This document shows positions 1 through 8,596 of a DNA stretch of 64,000 nt, piece by piece. The translations under genes and the position numbers were made by a program. Where the stretch lies: the NCBI GenBank assembly GCA_046331175.1, contig JAXLRI010000014.1:62001-126000 (forward strand), read 5' to 3'. This DNA is from JAWKIW01 sp046331175. GTDB lineage: Bacteria; Actinomycetota; Acidimicrobiia; Acidimicrobiales; Acidimicrobilacustridaceae. The notes below the pieces were generated by a model. The model saw nothing but the letters and a program-made list of their open reading frames with translations. It did no database searches and was not told the origin of the DNA. Each line of letters opens with the position of its first letter. Within the stretch, counting starts at the first letter, position 1.

Positions 1-17
1 CCGGCAACTCCCTCGTC

Positions 18-281
18 GTGGTGCCGGGGGCGACGCTCGAGAAGCGAGGGAGGCGATGGCTGCTCTGGTCGTTCCTCCTGTGCCCGTGCCACCTGCCGCT
101 CACCCTGGCGGTGCTCGGCACCGTCCTCGCCGGCACGTCGCTCGGGGCCGTCCTGCGCGACCACGCGTGGATGGCCGGGGTGACCATCACCGCCACGTGG
201 GTGCTCGGCACCGGCTACGGCTTCCACCTCATCCGCCGGGCGCAGCGGTCGGGCGGGGCCTGCCCGGTACCCAGCCGCTGA
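18..281 (+). CDS. Small MerE-like membrane protein with CPCHLP motif (possibly 5'-partial)
   Basis: Predicted 87-residue integral membrane protein. Two hydrophobic segments (about residues 15-40 and 50-68) are visible; the first contains CPCHLP (22-27), a Cys-x-Cys-His pattern found in small heavy-metal transport membrane proteins of the MerE type. The stop codon is clear, followed by a converging esterase gene 20 bp away. The frame stays open to the first base of the window, so the GTG used here may be internal and the true gene may begin upstream. A role in metal movement is inference from the cysteine pair; no other mer gene is visible in the window. Confidence 0.6.
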   Translation: MVPGATLEKRGRRWLLWSFLLCPCHLPLTLAVLGTVLAGTSLGAVLRDHAWMAGVTITATWVLGTGYGFHLIRRAQRSGGACPVPSR

Positions 282-300
282 CCCGCGTGACGCCGAGCCA

Positions 301-1440
301 TCAGCCCAGGCGGTGCTGGCGCAGGAAGTCCCAGATCACCTGGTCGCCGTCGACCTCGGTAGTGGTCGCTCCGAGGATGGCCGCGCTGGCCTGGGAGAAC
401 CGGCTGCCGGGCCAGGTGTGGCCGCCGCCGGCCACCTCGAGCAGCTCGACGTCGGCGCCCTCCCCACACGAGCCGTAGCGGAGCTCGGTGATCGCCGGCC
501 ACGGCGTCGACGTGGCGGGCGTGAGGTCGCAGCCGGCGAGGCGGGCCCGGTCGGCGACGGCGGTGCGCACCGGCGTCCACGGGAGGCCGTCGAAGGCCCG
601 GGTGGAGGCGTGGTCCCACGCCAGCGTGTCGAGGGCCGGGCCGCGCGTCCCGTCGGCCGGCACGAAGGTGTCGCCGGTGCCGTGGATCGCCAGCACGGGC
701 ACCGCCCGCGACGGGTCGCAGCCCTTGGGCGTCTGCAGTCCGGCGACCGCCGCCACCGCCGCCACGCGGTCGGCCAGCCGGCACGCCACCAGCGAGGTGA
801 GGAAGGCGCCGTTGCTCATGCCCACGACGTAGACGCGCGACGGGTCGACGCAGCGGTGGGCGGTGACGTCGTCGATGAGCGTCCGCACGAAGCCGAGGTC
901 GTCGGGCAGGTCGGCGTGGGGCACGGCGTTCCAGTACGGCAGGTCGCCGCTGCCCTGCGGGGTGAGCACGACGAAGCCGGCCGACTCGGCCAGCGGCTCG
1001 ATGGCGCTCATGGCGATCTGGCCGTCGGCGCCGCTGAGGTAGCCGTGGAGCTGGATCACGACCGGCATGGGCTCGGTCCCGTAGGACGCCGGCAGGTACT
1101 CCTTCACCTGGCGCTCGTCGCCGTCGACGTCGACGGTGCGGGCGACGTGGGCGCTGCGGGTCAGGCCGGCGGCGGCCGGGCCGCAGGCGGCGGTGGCGAC
1201 CGGCACGGTCGTCCCCGGCGTGCGCACCGCCGTGGTCGGCGGACCCGTGCTCGACGCGCTCGAGCCGCTCGCGCCCGCCGCCGGACCGCTCGCACCGGAC
1301 GGCTCGCCCGAGGATCCGGCACAGGCCGCGGCGGCGAGGGCGAGGGACGCGACGACCAGGCCCACCCGTCCGACCCGGCCGACCCGGGCGAGACCGGCGC
1401 GGTGCGGCCGCCTACGCGTCGGCGGCGAACCAGTTGGCAT
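301..1440 (-). CDS. Secreted lipoprotein esterase, PHB-depolymerase/feruloyl-esterase (LpqC-like) family
   Basis: Alpha/beta hydrolase of about 379 residues, expected to act outside the membrane on ester polymers or acylated polysaccharide. The N-terminus has an Arg-rich start, a hydrophobic stretch and a lipobox ending LAAAAC, followed by a Ser/Gly/Thr linker. The catalytic domain shows an oxyanion-type QLHGY segment, the nucleophile elbow GMSNG (Ser209), HGTGD near the acid position, and GGGHTWPG carrying the catalytic His near the C-terminus. This order matches the PhaZ/LpqC esterase family. The ATG overlaps the end of the carotenoid oxygenase by 29 bp on the same strand, so the two are probably co-transcribed; an in-frame GTG a few codons later is possible. 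The natural substrate cannot be told from sequence. Confidence 0.85.
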   Translation of the reverse strand: MPTGSPPTRRRPHRAGLARVGRVGRVGLVVASLALAAAACAGSSGEPSGASGPAAGASGSSASSTGPPTTAVRTPGTTVPVATAACGPAAAGLTRSAHVARTVDVDGDERQVKEYLPASYGTEPMPVVIQLHGYLSGADGQIAMSAIEPLAESAGFVVLTPQGSGDLPYWNAVPHADLPDDLGFVRTLIDDVTAHRCVDPSRVYVVGMSNGAFLTSLVACRLADRVAAVAAVAGLQTPKGCDPSRAVPVLAIHGTGDTFVPADGTRGPALDTLAWDHASTRAFDGLPWTPVRTAVADRARLAGCDLTPATSTPWPAITELRYGSCGEGADVELLEVAGGGHTWPGSRFSQASAAILGATTTEVDGDQVIWDFLRQHRLG

Positions 1441-2842
1441 GGAAGCCGAAGGGCATGCGCTGGGGAATGCGGACCCGGGCGATCGGCCCGGCGGCCACGT
1501 CGCGGGCGTCGAGCACCACGACCTCGCTGGTGTCGCGCGCCGAGTCGTACACCGCGCTGAGCAGCCAGCCGTCGTCCTCGGCGGAGCCGGCGGGGTCGGG
1601 AGCGAACACCGCCTCGCCCACGTGCCCGTCGGCGCCGGCGTGCCAGAGGGTCCGCTCGCCCGACACGTTGTCGTACTTGACGATCGTGTCGAAGTCGCCG
1701 ATCACGTCGTTGTCGCCGAGGAACGCCGCCATGTAGTCGAACCGGTTGCGGACGCCGTCGTACTCGTCGTTGATGCGGCAGAAGTCGCCGCCGAGGTCGT
1801 CGCGCGGGGTCCACCCGGCGGTGCCGGCGGCGAGGTCGATCCAGAAGTCGGCGGGGCGGCCGGCGGTGGCGTCGGCCGAGCTGTCGTCGAGGTCGCCACC
1901 GGAGTCCATGCCGAAGTCGGCGTGGCCGAGGCGGCTGCCCGACAGCACGATCCGGTCGCCGTCCTCCCAGGCGTTCCAGAAGTGCTGGACGTGGCCGGGT
2001 TCGATGTCGAACCAGCGGACCTCGTCGGGACCGCCCAGGCGGGGCAGCACGCCGAGCCGGCAGCCCAGCTCGGGCTGCCACCGCATCATGTCGTCGCCCT
2101 CGCCGCTGAGGTCGAAGCGGGCCGGCGAGTCGAGCAGGATCGCGTACGACTCGGTGATGACGAAGTCGTGCATCATCACCGGCGCCGGCAGCTCGATCTC
2201 GATGCTGTGCACCAGCGCGCCCGTGGCGTCGGCCACGTGGTAGCGGAGGTACGGCGGGATGGGCGAGTAGGCGAAGAACAGCATCTCGCCGGTGCGGGGG
2301 TCGAGCCGCGGGTGGGCCGTCATGCCACCGACCAGGCGGCCGTCGAAGTCGTGCAGGCCGATGGTGTCGAGGTCGGCGGTGACCTCGGTGGGCGGGCCGC
2401 CCTCCCACAGCGCGAGGTGGCGACCGGCGTGGCGGATGATGTGGGTGTTGGCCGGGTTCTTGATCGGCCCGGCGTCGCCGACCAGCTTGGGGTCGGGGAA
2501 CTCGAAGAGCTCGGCCAGGCCGTGGTAGAGCGCCCGGCCCTGGCGCATCTCGGCCTCGAGGGCGGCGGTGCGGATCCAGCGGTTGCGGTAGGCCGGCGTG
2601 CCCTGGCCGAACACGACCGAGTGCAGCATCCCGTCGCCGTCGAACATGTGGTACTTGCCGAGCGGCTCGAACATCGGGTTGGGGCCGTTGCGCACGAAGG
2701 TGCCGGCCAGCCCCTCGGGCAGGGTGCCGACCACCTCGCACGGCGCGTCGAGCTCGCGGTCGACCGGGAAGAGGTTCCCGGCGAGGAACGGCTGCCCGCC
2801 GTCGTTGGTCACCCGGCCCAGGCGCGGTTCGGTCACAGCCAT
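1412..2842 (-). CDS. Carotenoid oxygenase family protein
   Basis: Probable Fe(II)-dependent carotenoid or apocarotenoid cleavage oxygenase (RPE65/CCD family), 476 residues, cytoplasmic. Family hallmarks: FVRNGPNP near residue 50, HMFDGDG, and the His-bearing blocks expected to hold iron: NTHIIRH, MTAHPRLDP, MMHDFVITE and the C-terminal FGFHANWF. The chosen ATG gives the usual N-terminal EPFLAGNLFPV-type beginning and follows an A/G-rich stretch. The reading frame stays open another kilobase upstream, but that part is antisense to the ApbE gene and shows no family similarity. The following esterase overlaps its 3' end. Retinal production or lignostilbene-type cleavage are both possible; no carotenoid biosynthesis genes are nearby. 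Confidence 0.9.
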   Translation of the reverse strand: MAVTEPRLGRVTNDGGQPFLAGNLFPVDRELDAPCEVVGTLPEGLAGTFVRNGPNPMFEPLGKYHMFDGDGMLHSVVFGQGTPAYRNRWIRTAALEAEMRQGRALYHGLAELFEFPDPKLVGDAGPIKNPANTHIIRHAGRHLALWEGGPPTEVTADLDTIGLHDFDGRLVGGMTAHPRLDPRTGEMLFFAYSPIPPYLRYHVADATGALVHSIEIELPAPVMMHDFVITESYAILLDSPARFDLSGEGDDMMRWQPELGCRLGVLPRLGGPDEVRWFDIEPGHVQHFWNAWEDGDRIVLSGSRLGHADFGMDSGGDLDDSSADATAGRPADFWIDLAAGTAGWTPRDDLGGDFCRINDEYDGVRNRFDYMAAFLGDNDVIGDFDTIVKYDNVSGERTLWHAGADGHVGEAVFAPDPAGSAEDDGWLLSAVYDSARDTSEVVVLDARDVAAGPIARVRIPQRMPFGFHANWFAADA

Positions 2843-2938
2843 CGTCCAGCCCCCCTCGGCTCCGCCCGGTTGGCGGTGAACGGTGTTTACCAGAGGGCGG
2901 TCGGTGCGGCAACCGCGCCCCCCGCTACGGTCCGGCGG

Positions 2939-3925
2939 GTGCACGAGGCCGACGGGGTCGACGGGATCCAGGACGTCGAGGACGTCGAGGACGTCGAGGA
3001 CGTCGAGGACGTCGAGGACCTCGGGGTCGTGGAGCGGTCGTCGTCGGTGCACGGCCCGCTGGGCACGGTGGTCGAGGTGCACGTGCGGGCCGCGGATCCG
3101 GCCGCCGTGGACCGGGCCCTGGCCGCCGCCTTCGCCGAGGTCGACCGGCTCGAGCACGTCTTCACCGCGTTCGACGACGACAGCGACCTCAACCGGTGGC
3201 GGCGGGGCGAGCTCGACCCCCCACCGGGCGAGCTGGCCGCCGTGCTCGACCTGGCCCGGACGTGGCGGGCGCGCAGCGGGGGCGCCTTCGATCCGGCCGC
3301 CGCCGCCCTCGTCGCCTGCTGGTCCGCGGCGGCCGCCGACGGTCGGGTGCCCACCGGCGACGAGCTGACCGCCGCCCGCGCTCGCATGGCGCGGACCACG
3401 CCCGACCCCGACGACCCGCCGCCGTGGACCCTCAACGCGCTGGCCAAGGGCGTCGTCGTGGACGCCGCCGTCGCCGTGGCGCTCGCCGTCGACGGCGTGC
3501 GCGACGTCGTCGTGAACGCCGGAGGCGACCTGCGCCACCACGGACCCGAGCCGCTCGTCGTCGGCATCGAGGACCCGGCCCGTCCCCACGACAACGCCCA
3601 ACCCCTCGTCCGCGTCGCCCTCCACGACGGCGCCCTGGCCACCAGCGGTGGCGCCCGGCGGGGCTGGACGATCGATGGACGGTGGCACTCCCACGTGCTC
3701 GACCCGCGCTCGGGTCGACCGGTCGACCACGTCGCCTCGGCCAGCGTCCTGGCCCCCGACGCCGCCACCGCCGACGTGGTCGCCACGGTGTGCTCGGTCC
3801 TGCCCCCCGCCGAGGGCGTGGCCTTCGTCGACGACCTCGACGAGCCCGACGTGGCCTGCCTCGTCGTCGAGCCCGACGGGGCGCGGCACCGCAGTCGGGG
3901 TTGGGCGGTTCACGAGGTGCCGTGA
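2939..3925 (+). CDS. apbE: FAD:protein FMN transferase (ApbE family)
   Basis: Transfers FMN from FAD to Thr/Ser of extracytoplasmic flavoproteins. About 328 residues from the GTG. Visible ApbE features: HGPLGTVVEV at the N-terminal strand, FTAFDDDSDLNRW, SGGAFDPA, LNALAKGVVVDAA, VVNAGGDLRHHG, ATSGGARRGW, and the metal-site segment HSHVLDPRSGRPV followed by ASVLAPDAATADVVAT. No signal peptide or lipobox is seen, so the flavinyl transfer may be cytoplasmic, or the true start may differ. The first 25 codons carry a 9-bp tandem repeat (Asp-Val-Glu)n, so a GTG just after the repeat is an alternative start. It converges on the PepSY/DUF2271 pair, types of protein often encoded with ApbE. Confidence 0.88.
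   Translation: MHEADGVDGIQDVEDVEDVEDVEDVEDLGVVERSSSVHGPLGTVVEVHVRAADPAAVDRALAAAFAEVDRLEHVFTAFDDDSDLNRWRRGELDPPPGELAAVLDLARTWRARSGGAFDPAAAALVACWSAAAADGRVPTGDELTAARARMARTTPDPDDPPPWTLNALAKGVVVDAAVAVALAVDGVRDVVVNAGGDLRHHGPEPLVVGIEDPARPHDNAQPLVRVALHDGALATSGGARRGWTIDGRWHSHVLDPRSGRPVDHVASASVLAPDAATADVVATVCSVLPPAEGVAFVDDLDEPDVACLVVEPDGARHRSRGWAVHEVP
2972..3016 (+). repeat. Five perfect 9-bp tandem repeats (GACGTCGAG)
   Basis: Five uninterrupted copies of a 9-bp unit encode (Asp-Val-Glu)5 at the very start of the ApbE reading frame. The unit length is a multiple of three, so copy-number change would lengthen or shorten the acidic N-terminus without breaking the frame. The tract may lie before the true start. 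Confidence 0.9.
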
Positions 3926-3949
3926 CCGCGCAGGCGCGCCCGCGCCGGA

Positions 3950-4633
3950 TCAGCGCAGGTTGAGCACGGCGACCACGACCACCAGGAGGCCGGCCACGGT
4001 GGCCACGACCACGGCCGACCGTCGGCGCTTGCGCAGCACGAGCTGGAGCACGAGGCCGGTCACGGCGATCACGACGAGGAAGGCACCGGACAGGTCGATG
4101 AGCCAGCTCCACGACGCGTCGGCGTTGCGGCCCTTGTGCAGGTCGTTGAGGACCCCGATGAGGCCCTGCTGCTCGACGTGGGCCTGGTAGGTGCCGGCGG
4201 TCGTGTCGAAGGTGACGTCGGCGAGGTAGCCCGGGCCGCGGTAGGCGAGGGTGCCCTGGGTGCCGTCGTAGGTGAAGTCGGTGACGTTGCCCCGCACGTG
4301 CAGCTCCTGGCGCAGGTGCTCGCTGACGGTCAGCAGGCGGGTCGGCTCGGCTCCGCTCCGGACCGACGCCGGCAGCGTGCCGGTGGTGTCGCTGGAGGTG
4401 GGGGCCAGGCCGAACGTCCACGTGGGGTGGTTCAGGGTGATCCCGGTGAAGCCGAAGAACAGCACGACCAGCAGGGCCAGCATCGACACGTAGACGTGGG
4501 CGATGCGGGACCAGCGCTGCGTGGTGGCGCTGGTCGACCGGCGCCGGGCCAGCGCCGACCCCGCGGCCGGCGCCTCGTCGCCCTCGGGCTCCTCCACCAA
4601 CGGCTCAGTGGGGGGTGAAGGTGGCAGAGGCAT
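3950..4633 (-). CDS. PepSY-associated transmembrane protein
   Basis: About 227 residues. A cytoplasmic Pro/Glu-rich N-terminus is followed by TM1 (about 47-67, ending ITLNHP, the His-containing motif typical of PepSY-TM reductase-like proteins), an extracytoplasmic region of about 110 residues with YDGTQGTLAYRGPGYLADV, the segment GVLNDLHKGRNADASWSW, and two further TM helices at the C-terminus. The family is tied to transmembrane electron transfer to extracytoplasmic redox proteins. It overlaps the 3' end of the DUF2271 gene by 29 bp and is clearly co-transcribed with it; the convergent neighbour is ApbE. Together they suggest a flavin-linked export of electrons, which is inference from gene association. 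Confidence 0.85.
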   Translation of the reverse strand: MPLPPSPPTEPLVEEPEGDEAPAAGSALARRRSTSATTQRWSRIAHVYVSMLALLVVLFFGFTGITLNHPTWTFGLAPTSSDTTGTLPASVRSGAEPTRLLTVSEHLRQELHVRGNVTDFTYDGTQGTLAYRGPGYLADVTFDTTAGTYQAHVEQQGLIGVLNDLHKGRNADASWSWLIDLSGAFLVVIAVTGLVLQLVLRKRRRSAVVVATVAGLLVVVVAVLNLR

Positions 4634-5366
4634 CGCTCAGCTCCCCGTTGGCGGGCAGGTCGACGGTGAAGGGCTGGCCGCCCAGGGTGATGGACTGGCG
4701 GATCAGCGAGTAGGGCCCGTGCTCGCGCGCCGCCTCGATGCAGAGGGAGTAGGGGCCGGCGGGGACGGCCTGGCCGCTCGTGTCGGTGCAGTCCCACGTC
4801 ACCGAGTACGAGCCGGGGGCGCGGGTCGCCGCCGAGACGACCTGGCTGCGGGTGGACGAGCTGGCCGGGTACCAGCGGCGCAGCTCGGGGAGCCAGCGGT
4901 TGCCCTTCTGGCTCTGCAGGTACCAGAGGGCGATGGTGTCGACGAGCCTGCCGTCGGCGTCCTCCACCCACACCGCCACGTACGGGTTGTTCACCCGGCC
5001 CCCGCTCGAGCGGACGGCGTAGGTGAACCTCGTGACCAGCTCGCCGTGCACGGCGTCGCCCGAGGCGGCGGTGGTCGTGGTCGCGGGGGCGGTCGAGGTC
5101 GTGCTCGATGCCGACGACGCGGGGGTCGAGGTGGTGGTCGACGGCCGTGACGTGGAGGTCGTCGTCGAGCCCGCCGGGCGCGCGGTGGTGGTCGAACCGG
5201 CCTGGGAGAACACGGCGGCGTCGTCTCGACCGCATGCGGCGAGGGCGGCGGCCCCCGCACCGATCGAGGCGGCGCGGGCCAGGAAGGCGCGCCGGGACAC
5301 CGCTGCGTAGCGCGATCCGGGTGGTCCGAAGGCGTCGGAGGGCACCGGATCGTCGCCGTCGGCCAC
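4605..5366 (-). CDS. DUF2271 domain lipoprotein with twin-arginine-like leader
   Basis: Exported protein of unknown biochemical role. The N-terminal leader has SRRAFLARAA followed by a hydrophobic stretch ending AALAAC, which reads as a Tat-type lipoprotein signal. A long Ser/Thr-rich linker follows, then a compact C-terminal DUF2271 domain (VTRFTYAVRSSGGRVNNPYVAVWVED region, GNRWLPELRRWYP, SVTWDCTDTSG). DUF2271 genes commonly sit beside PepSY and ApbE genes, as here. The start is uncertain: three in-frame GTG codons precede the signal sequence and none has a strong ribosome site; the first downstream of the mannosidase stop was used. Translational coupling to the mannosidase (92 bp upstream) is possible. 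Confidence 0.72.
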   Translation of the reverse strand: MADGDDPVPSDAFGPPGSRYAAVSRRAFLARAASIGAGAAALAACGRDDAAVFSQAGSTTTARPAGSTTTSTSRPSTTTSTPASSASSTTSTAPATTTTAASGDAVHGELVTRFTYAVRSSGGRVNNPYVAVWVEDADGRLVDTIALWYLQSQKGNRWLPELRRWYPASSSTRSQVVSAATRAPGSYSVTWDCTDTSGQAVPAGPYSLCIEAAREHGPYSLIRQSITLGGQPFTVDLPANGELSDASATFTPH

Positions 5367-5457
5367 GCCGCGATCGGGCGCGGGGTCAGGAGCGTCGGCC
5401 GCCGCCGCTGGGTCGATCGGGGGACCGTAACCCCCGATGGTGAGAACGGGGTGAGAA

Positions 5458-8400
5458 TCAGACCGAGGTGCGCACCCGCAGCGTGACCAGCTCGAACGGG
5501 CCGACGTCGACCTCGATGGTCCCGTCGTCGAGCACGACCGGGAGCGGGCGACCGGCCGCCTCGTCGATCGGGGACTCGAGCAGGTCGGTCCGCTCCGCCG
5601 ACGCCGCGTGGTGGACGCGCAGCCGTGCCCGGCGGCGACCGCCGAAGGCCTCGTGGAACCGCACGACGGTGCCGTCACCGTCATCGGCGGCCTTGAGGGC
5701 GGTGACGACGATGCCGGGATCGGCAGCCACCAGCGACGACCGGTCCGGCAGGGACGCGCCGGCGGTCGCGCCGACGTCGACCGGCACGACGCGCAGGGGT
5801 GCGTTGAGGGCGTGGGCCTCGTCGATCACCCCCGCCTCGGTGGGCGAGCCCTCGTGCGGGAGGAGCGCGTAGGAGAAGCGGTGGTGACCACGATCGGCGA
5901 TCGGGTCGGGCCAGGTGGGCGACCGCAGCAGCGAGAGCCGGATCACGTGGCCGGCGACGTCGTGGCCGTACTTGCCGTCGTTGAGCAGGGCCACGCCGAA
6001 GCCGTCCTCGCTCAGGTCGATCCAGGTGTGGGCGCACGTCTCGAACCGAGCCGCGTCCCAGCTGGTGTTGCGGTGCGTCGGTCGCTCGACGTGACCCAGC
6101 TGGATCTCGTGACGAGCCGAGGACGCGTGCACGTCGACGGGGAAGGCGACCTTCAGCAGCGTGTGGTCCTCGTGCCAGTCGACCTCGCAGTCGACGGTGA
6201 GGCGAGGGCTCCCCCGCTCCAGGCGGACCCGCTGCTCGACCCGCGACGCACCGAAGGAGCGGACGACGCGCAGCACGGCCCGCTCGGTGGTCGCCTCGAC
6301 CAGCTCGACGATGTCGGCGTCGACCAGGTCGACGGCGGTGTCGAGCGCTTCGCGGTCGATGTCCCAGGCGTCCCACTCCTTCGGGCGGTCCTCGAAGCGC
6401 TGCAGCACGTTGGCGGCGGCCCCGGGGGCCACGACCTCGCGACCGGTCGGCAGGTGGACGATCGACCGCACCAGGCCGTCGGCGTCCCACGCCACCCGCA
6501 GGTGGCCGTTGGCCATCCAGCCGTCGCCGGTGGTGACCGGCGGCCTCTGGTCGGCGGCCCCGTCGGACGCGGCGAGGTCGATCACCGTCCAGCCACCGGC
6601 GGGCACCTGCACTCGCCGCCACGAGCCGTCGACCTCGACCAGCTCGTCGCGGGCAAACGGCAACCCGTTGGCGACGAGGGCCGGCCGCACCGCGCCGCCC
6701 CCCACGTCGACCCGGGCGGCCAGTGTGGCCAGCGCCCGTTCGACCAGCGCGCTGACCGTGGCGCGCAGCTCGTCGTAGGCCGCCACCGCCTCCTGGTTGA
6801 CCCAGCGGATCGACGAGCCGGGGAGGATGTCGTGGAACTGCAGCAGCAGCACGGTCTCCCACGCCTGGTCGAGCGCGGCCGCCGGCACCGGCTCGCCGGT
6901 GAGCATCGCCGCCGCCCAGGCCCACAGCTCGGCTTCGCGCAGCAGCACCTCGAGCTGGCGGTTGCCCCGCTTGAGCGCGCCCATCGTCGTGTAGGTCCCG
7001 CGGTGCAGCTCGAGGTAGAGCTCGCCGACCCACACCGGCAGCTCGTCGGGATCGCCCTCGGCGCGCAGGCGGTCGATGGCCTCGGCCGCCGACACCAGCT
7101 CGACCCGACCGACGCCGTCCACGTCGGCGAGGCGCCGGCCCCGCCAGACCATCTCCTCGTCGGGCCCGCCCCCGCCGTCACCGTGGCCGTAGAGGTACAG
7201 CGCCTGGCTGCGGATGTCCCGCTCGCAGAACGACCGCTCGGCGTGCAGCAGCTGGGGCACGCCCATGGTGCCGCTGTAGGTGTCGGCCGGCGGGAAGTGG
7301 GTGAAGATCCGCGTGCCGTCGATGCCCTCCCACCAGAAGGTGTGGTGGGGGAAGCGGTTGGTGTCGTTCCACGAGATCTTCTGGGTCATGAACCACGTGA
7401 CGCCGGCCTGGGCCAGGATCTGGGGCAGGGCCGCCGAGTAGCCGAACACGTCGGGCAGCCACAGCCCGTCGGTGTCGGCCCCGAGCGCGTCGCGCCAGAA
7501 GCGCAGACCGTGCACGAGCTGGCGCACGAGCGACTCGCCCGACGGGATGTTGCAATCGGGCTCGACCCACATGGCGCCGACCGGCTCGAAGCGGCCGTCG
7601 CGCACGTGCTGCTGCAGGCGCGCCCAGAGGTCGGGGTGGTCGTCGCGGATCCATGCCAGCTGCTGGGGCTGGGACACGGCGAAGCCGTACTCGGGCTCGC
7701 GGTCGAGCAGCGTCGCCGCGGTCGAGAAGGTGCGGGCCGCCTTGCGGCGCGTCTCGCGCAGCGGCCAGAGCCAGGCGGTGTCGAGGTGGGAGTTGCCCAC
7801 GGCCAGGTGGGTGAAGCCGGGCTCGCGGTGGCGATCGGCCAGCACGTCGCCGAGCGCCGCCCGAGCCCCAGCCACCGCGGCCGCACCGGTGCCGTCCGCC
7901 TCGACCACCGCGCTCGCCGCCTCCAGCGCGGCCCAGCAGGCCTCGGCCCGCTCGCCGCCGACCCAGGTGGCCAGCTCGGTCACCAGCGACCACTCCCGCA
8001 GCAGCTCCTCGACCTCGCGGTCGACCGCGACCAGGCGGCACCGCTCGAGGACGAGCAGGGGCTCGCCGTGCGGCTCGGCGAGCAGGAGCGGCCCGGGGTC
8101 GCCCTCGTCGGCCGGAGGGTTGGCCGCCGCCTCGATGAAGAGGTCGATCACCTCGCCGCCGGCCGCCGGCGCCGCGAGGCGCACCTCGCGGTGGTTCGGG
8201 CTGAGGCCCTGGTGCGGTCGGCCGTCGACCCACACCTGGCCCTCGGCACCGAAGCCGACGCCGCCGTGGTAGCCGAGGGCCACTTGCAGCACCACGTCGA
8301 GGCCGGCCCAGTCGTCGGGGATCGCCCCGGTCACGTGGAACCACGTGGTGTCCCAGGCCGAGCCCCACCGGTCGCCCTCGGCGAAGGGGGCGAAGTCGCC

Positions 8401-8550
8401 GGCGACCGCCTCGGCGTAGGGCACCGGCTCGCCGTGGAGGTGGCGGGCGGTGATGGTGACCGGCGCGGTGCGGGGGCGACGGGCCGGGCGCAGCGCCTCG
8501 GCGCGGATGCGCTCGATCTCGGCCCGGCGATCGAGGTCCAGGTTCGTCAC
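5458..8550 (-). CDS. Alpha-mannosidase, glycoside hydrolase family 38
   Basis: Cytoplasmic exo-alpha-mannosidase, 1030 residues, the usual GH38 length. An N-terminal beta-rich ancillary domain (about 1-240) precedes the catalytic (beta/alpha)7 core. Zinc ligands are visible in NSHLDTAWLWP (His255, Asp257); the nucleophile aspartate lies in LWLPDVFGYS (Asp367), and SQPQQLAW, EPDCNIPSGES and FWWEGIDGTRIFTHFPP are family signatures. The C-terminal beta-sandwich domains run from about 640 on (RVEQRVRLERGSPRL, EIQLGHVERPTHRNTSWDAARFE). No signal peptide is present, so it likely trims imported mannosyl oligosaccharides or recycles glycans. It has an ATG start with no nearby sugar transporter; the next gene upstream on this strand is an unrelated flavoprotein. 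Confidence 0.95.
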   Translation of the reverse strand: MTNLDLDRRAEIERIRAEALRPARRPRTAPVTITARHLHGEPVPYAEAVAGDFAPFAEGDRWGSAWDTTWFHVTGAIPDDWAGLDVVLQVALGYHGGVGFGAEGQVWVDGRPHQGLSPNHREVRLAAPAAGGEVIDLFIEAAANPPADEGDPGPLLLAEPHGEPLLVLERCRLVAVDREVEELLREWSLVTELATWVGGERAEACWAALEAASAVVEADGTGAAAVAGARAALGDVLADRHREPGFTHLAVGNSHLDTAWLWPLRETRRKAARTFSTAATLLDREPEYGFAVSQPQQLAWIRDDHPDLWARLQQHVRDGRFEPVGAMWVEPDCNIPSGESLVRQLVHGLRFWRDALGADTDGLWLPDVFGYSAALPQILAQAGVTWFMTQKISWNDTNRFPHHTFWWEGIDGTRIFTHFPPADTYSGTMGVPQLLHAERSFCERDIRSQALYLYGHGDGGGGPDEEMVWRGRRLADVDGVGRVELVSAAEAIDRLRAEGDPDELPVWVGELYLELHRGTYTTMGALKRGNRQLEVLLREAELWAWAAAMLTGEPVPAAALDQAWETVLLLQFHDILPGSSIRWVNQEAVAAYDELRATVSALVERALATLAARVDVGGGAVRPALVANGLPFARDELVEVDGSWRRVQVPAGGWTVIDLAASDGAADQRPPVTTGDGWMANGHLRVAWDADGLVRSIVHLPTGREVVAPGAAANVLQRFEDRPKEWDAWDIDREALDTAVDLVDADIVELVEATTERAVLRVVRSFGASRVEQRVRLERGSPRLTVDCEVDWHEDHTLLKVAFPVDVHASSARHEIQLGHVERPTHRNTSWDAARFETCAHTWIDLSEDGFGVALLNDGKYGHDVAGHVIRLSLLRSPTWPDPIADRGHHRFSYALLPHEGSPTEAGVIDEAHALNAPLRVVPVDVGATAGASLPDRSSLVAADPGIVVTALKAADDGDGTVVRFHEAFGGRRRARLRVHHAASAERTDLLESPIDEAAGRPLPVVLDDGTIEVDVGPFELVTLRVRTSV

Positions 8551-8596
8551 GGCGACGGACCGTAGCCGGATCGCCCCCCGACCGACCGGCCGGCGA

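Noticed and set aside
1136..2938. Upstream extension of the ApbE frame opposite the carotenoid oxygenase
   Set aside because: Composition is that of an antisense shadow and the ApbE fold starts after residue 30 of the chosen start.
5608..8565. Plus-strand open frame of nearly 1000 codons opposite the alpha-mannosidase
   Set aside because: No recognisable domain, low-complexity composition; mirrors the coding bias of the GH38 gene, which has all family motifs.
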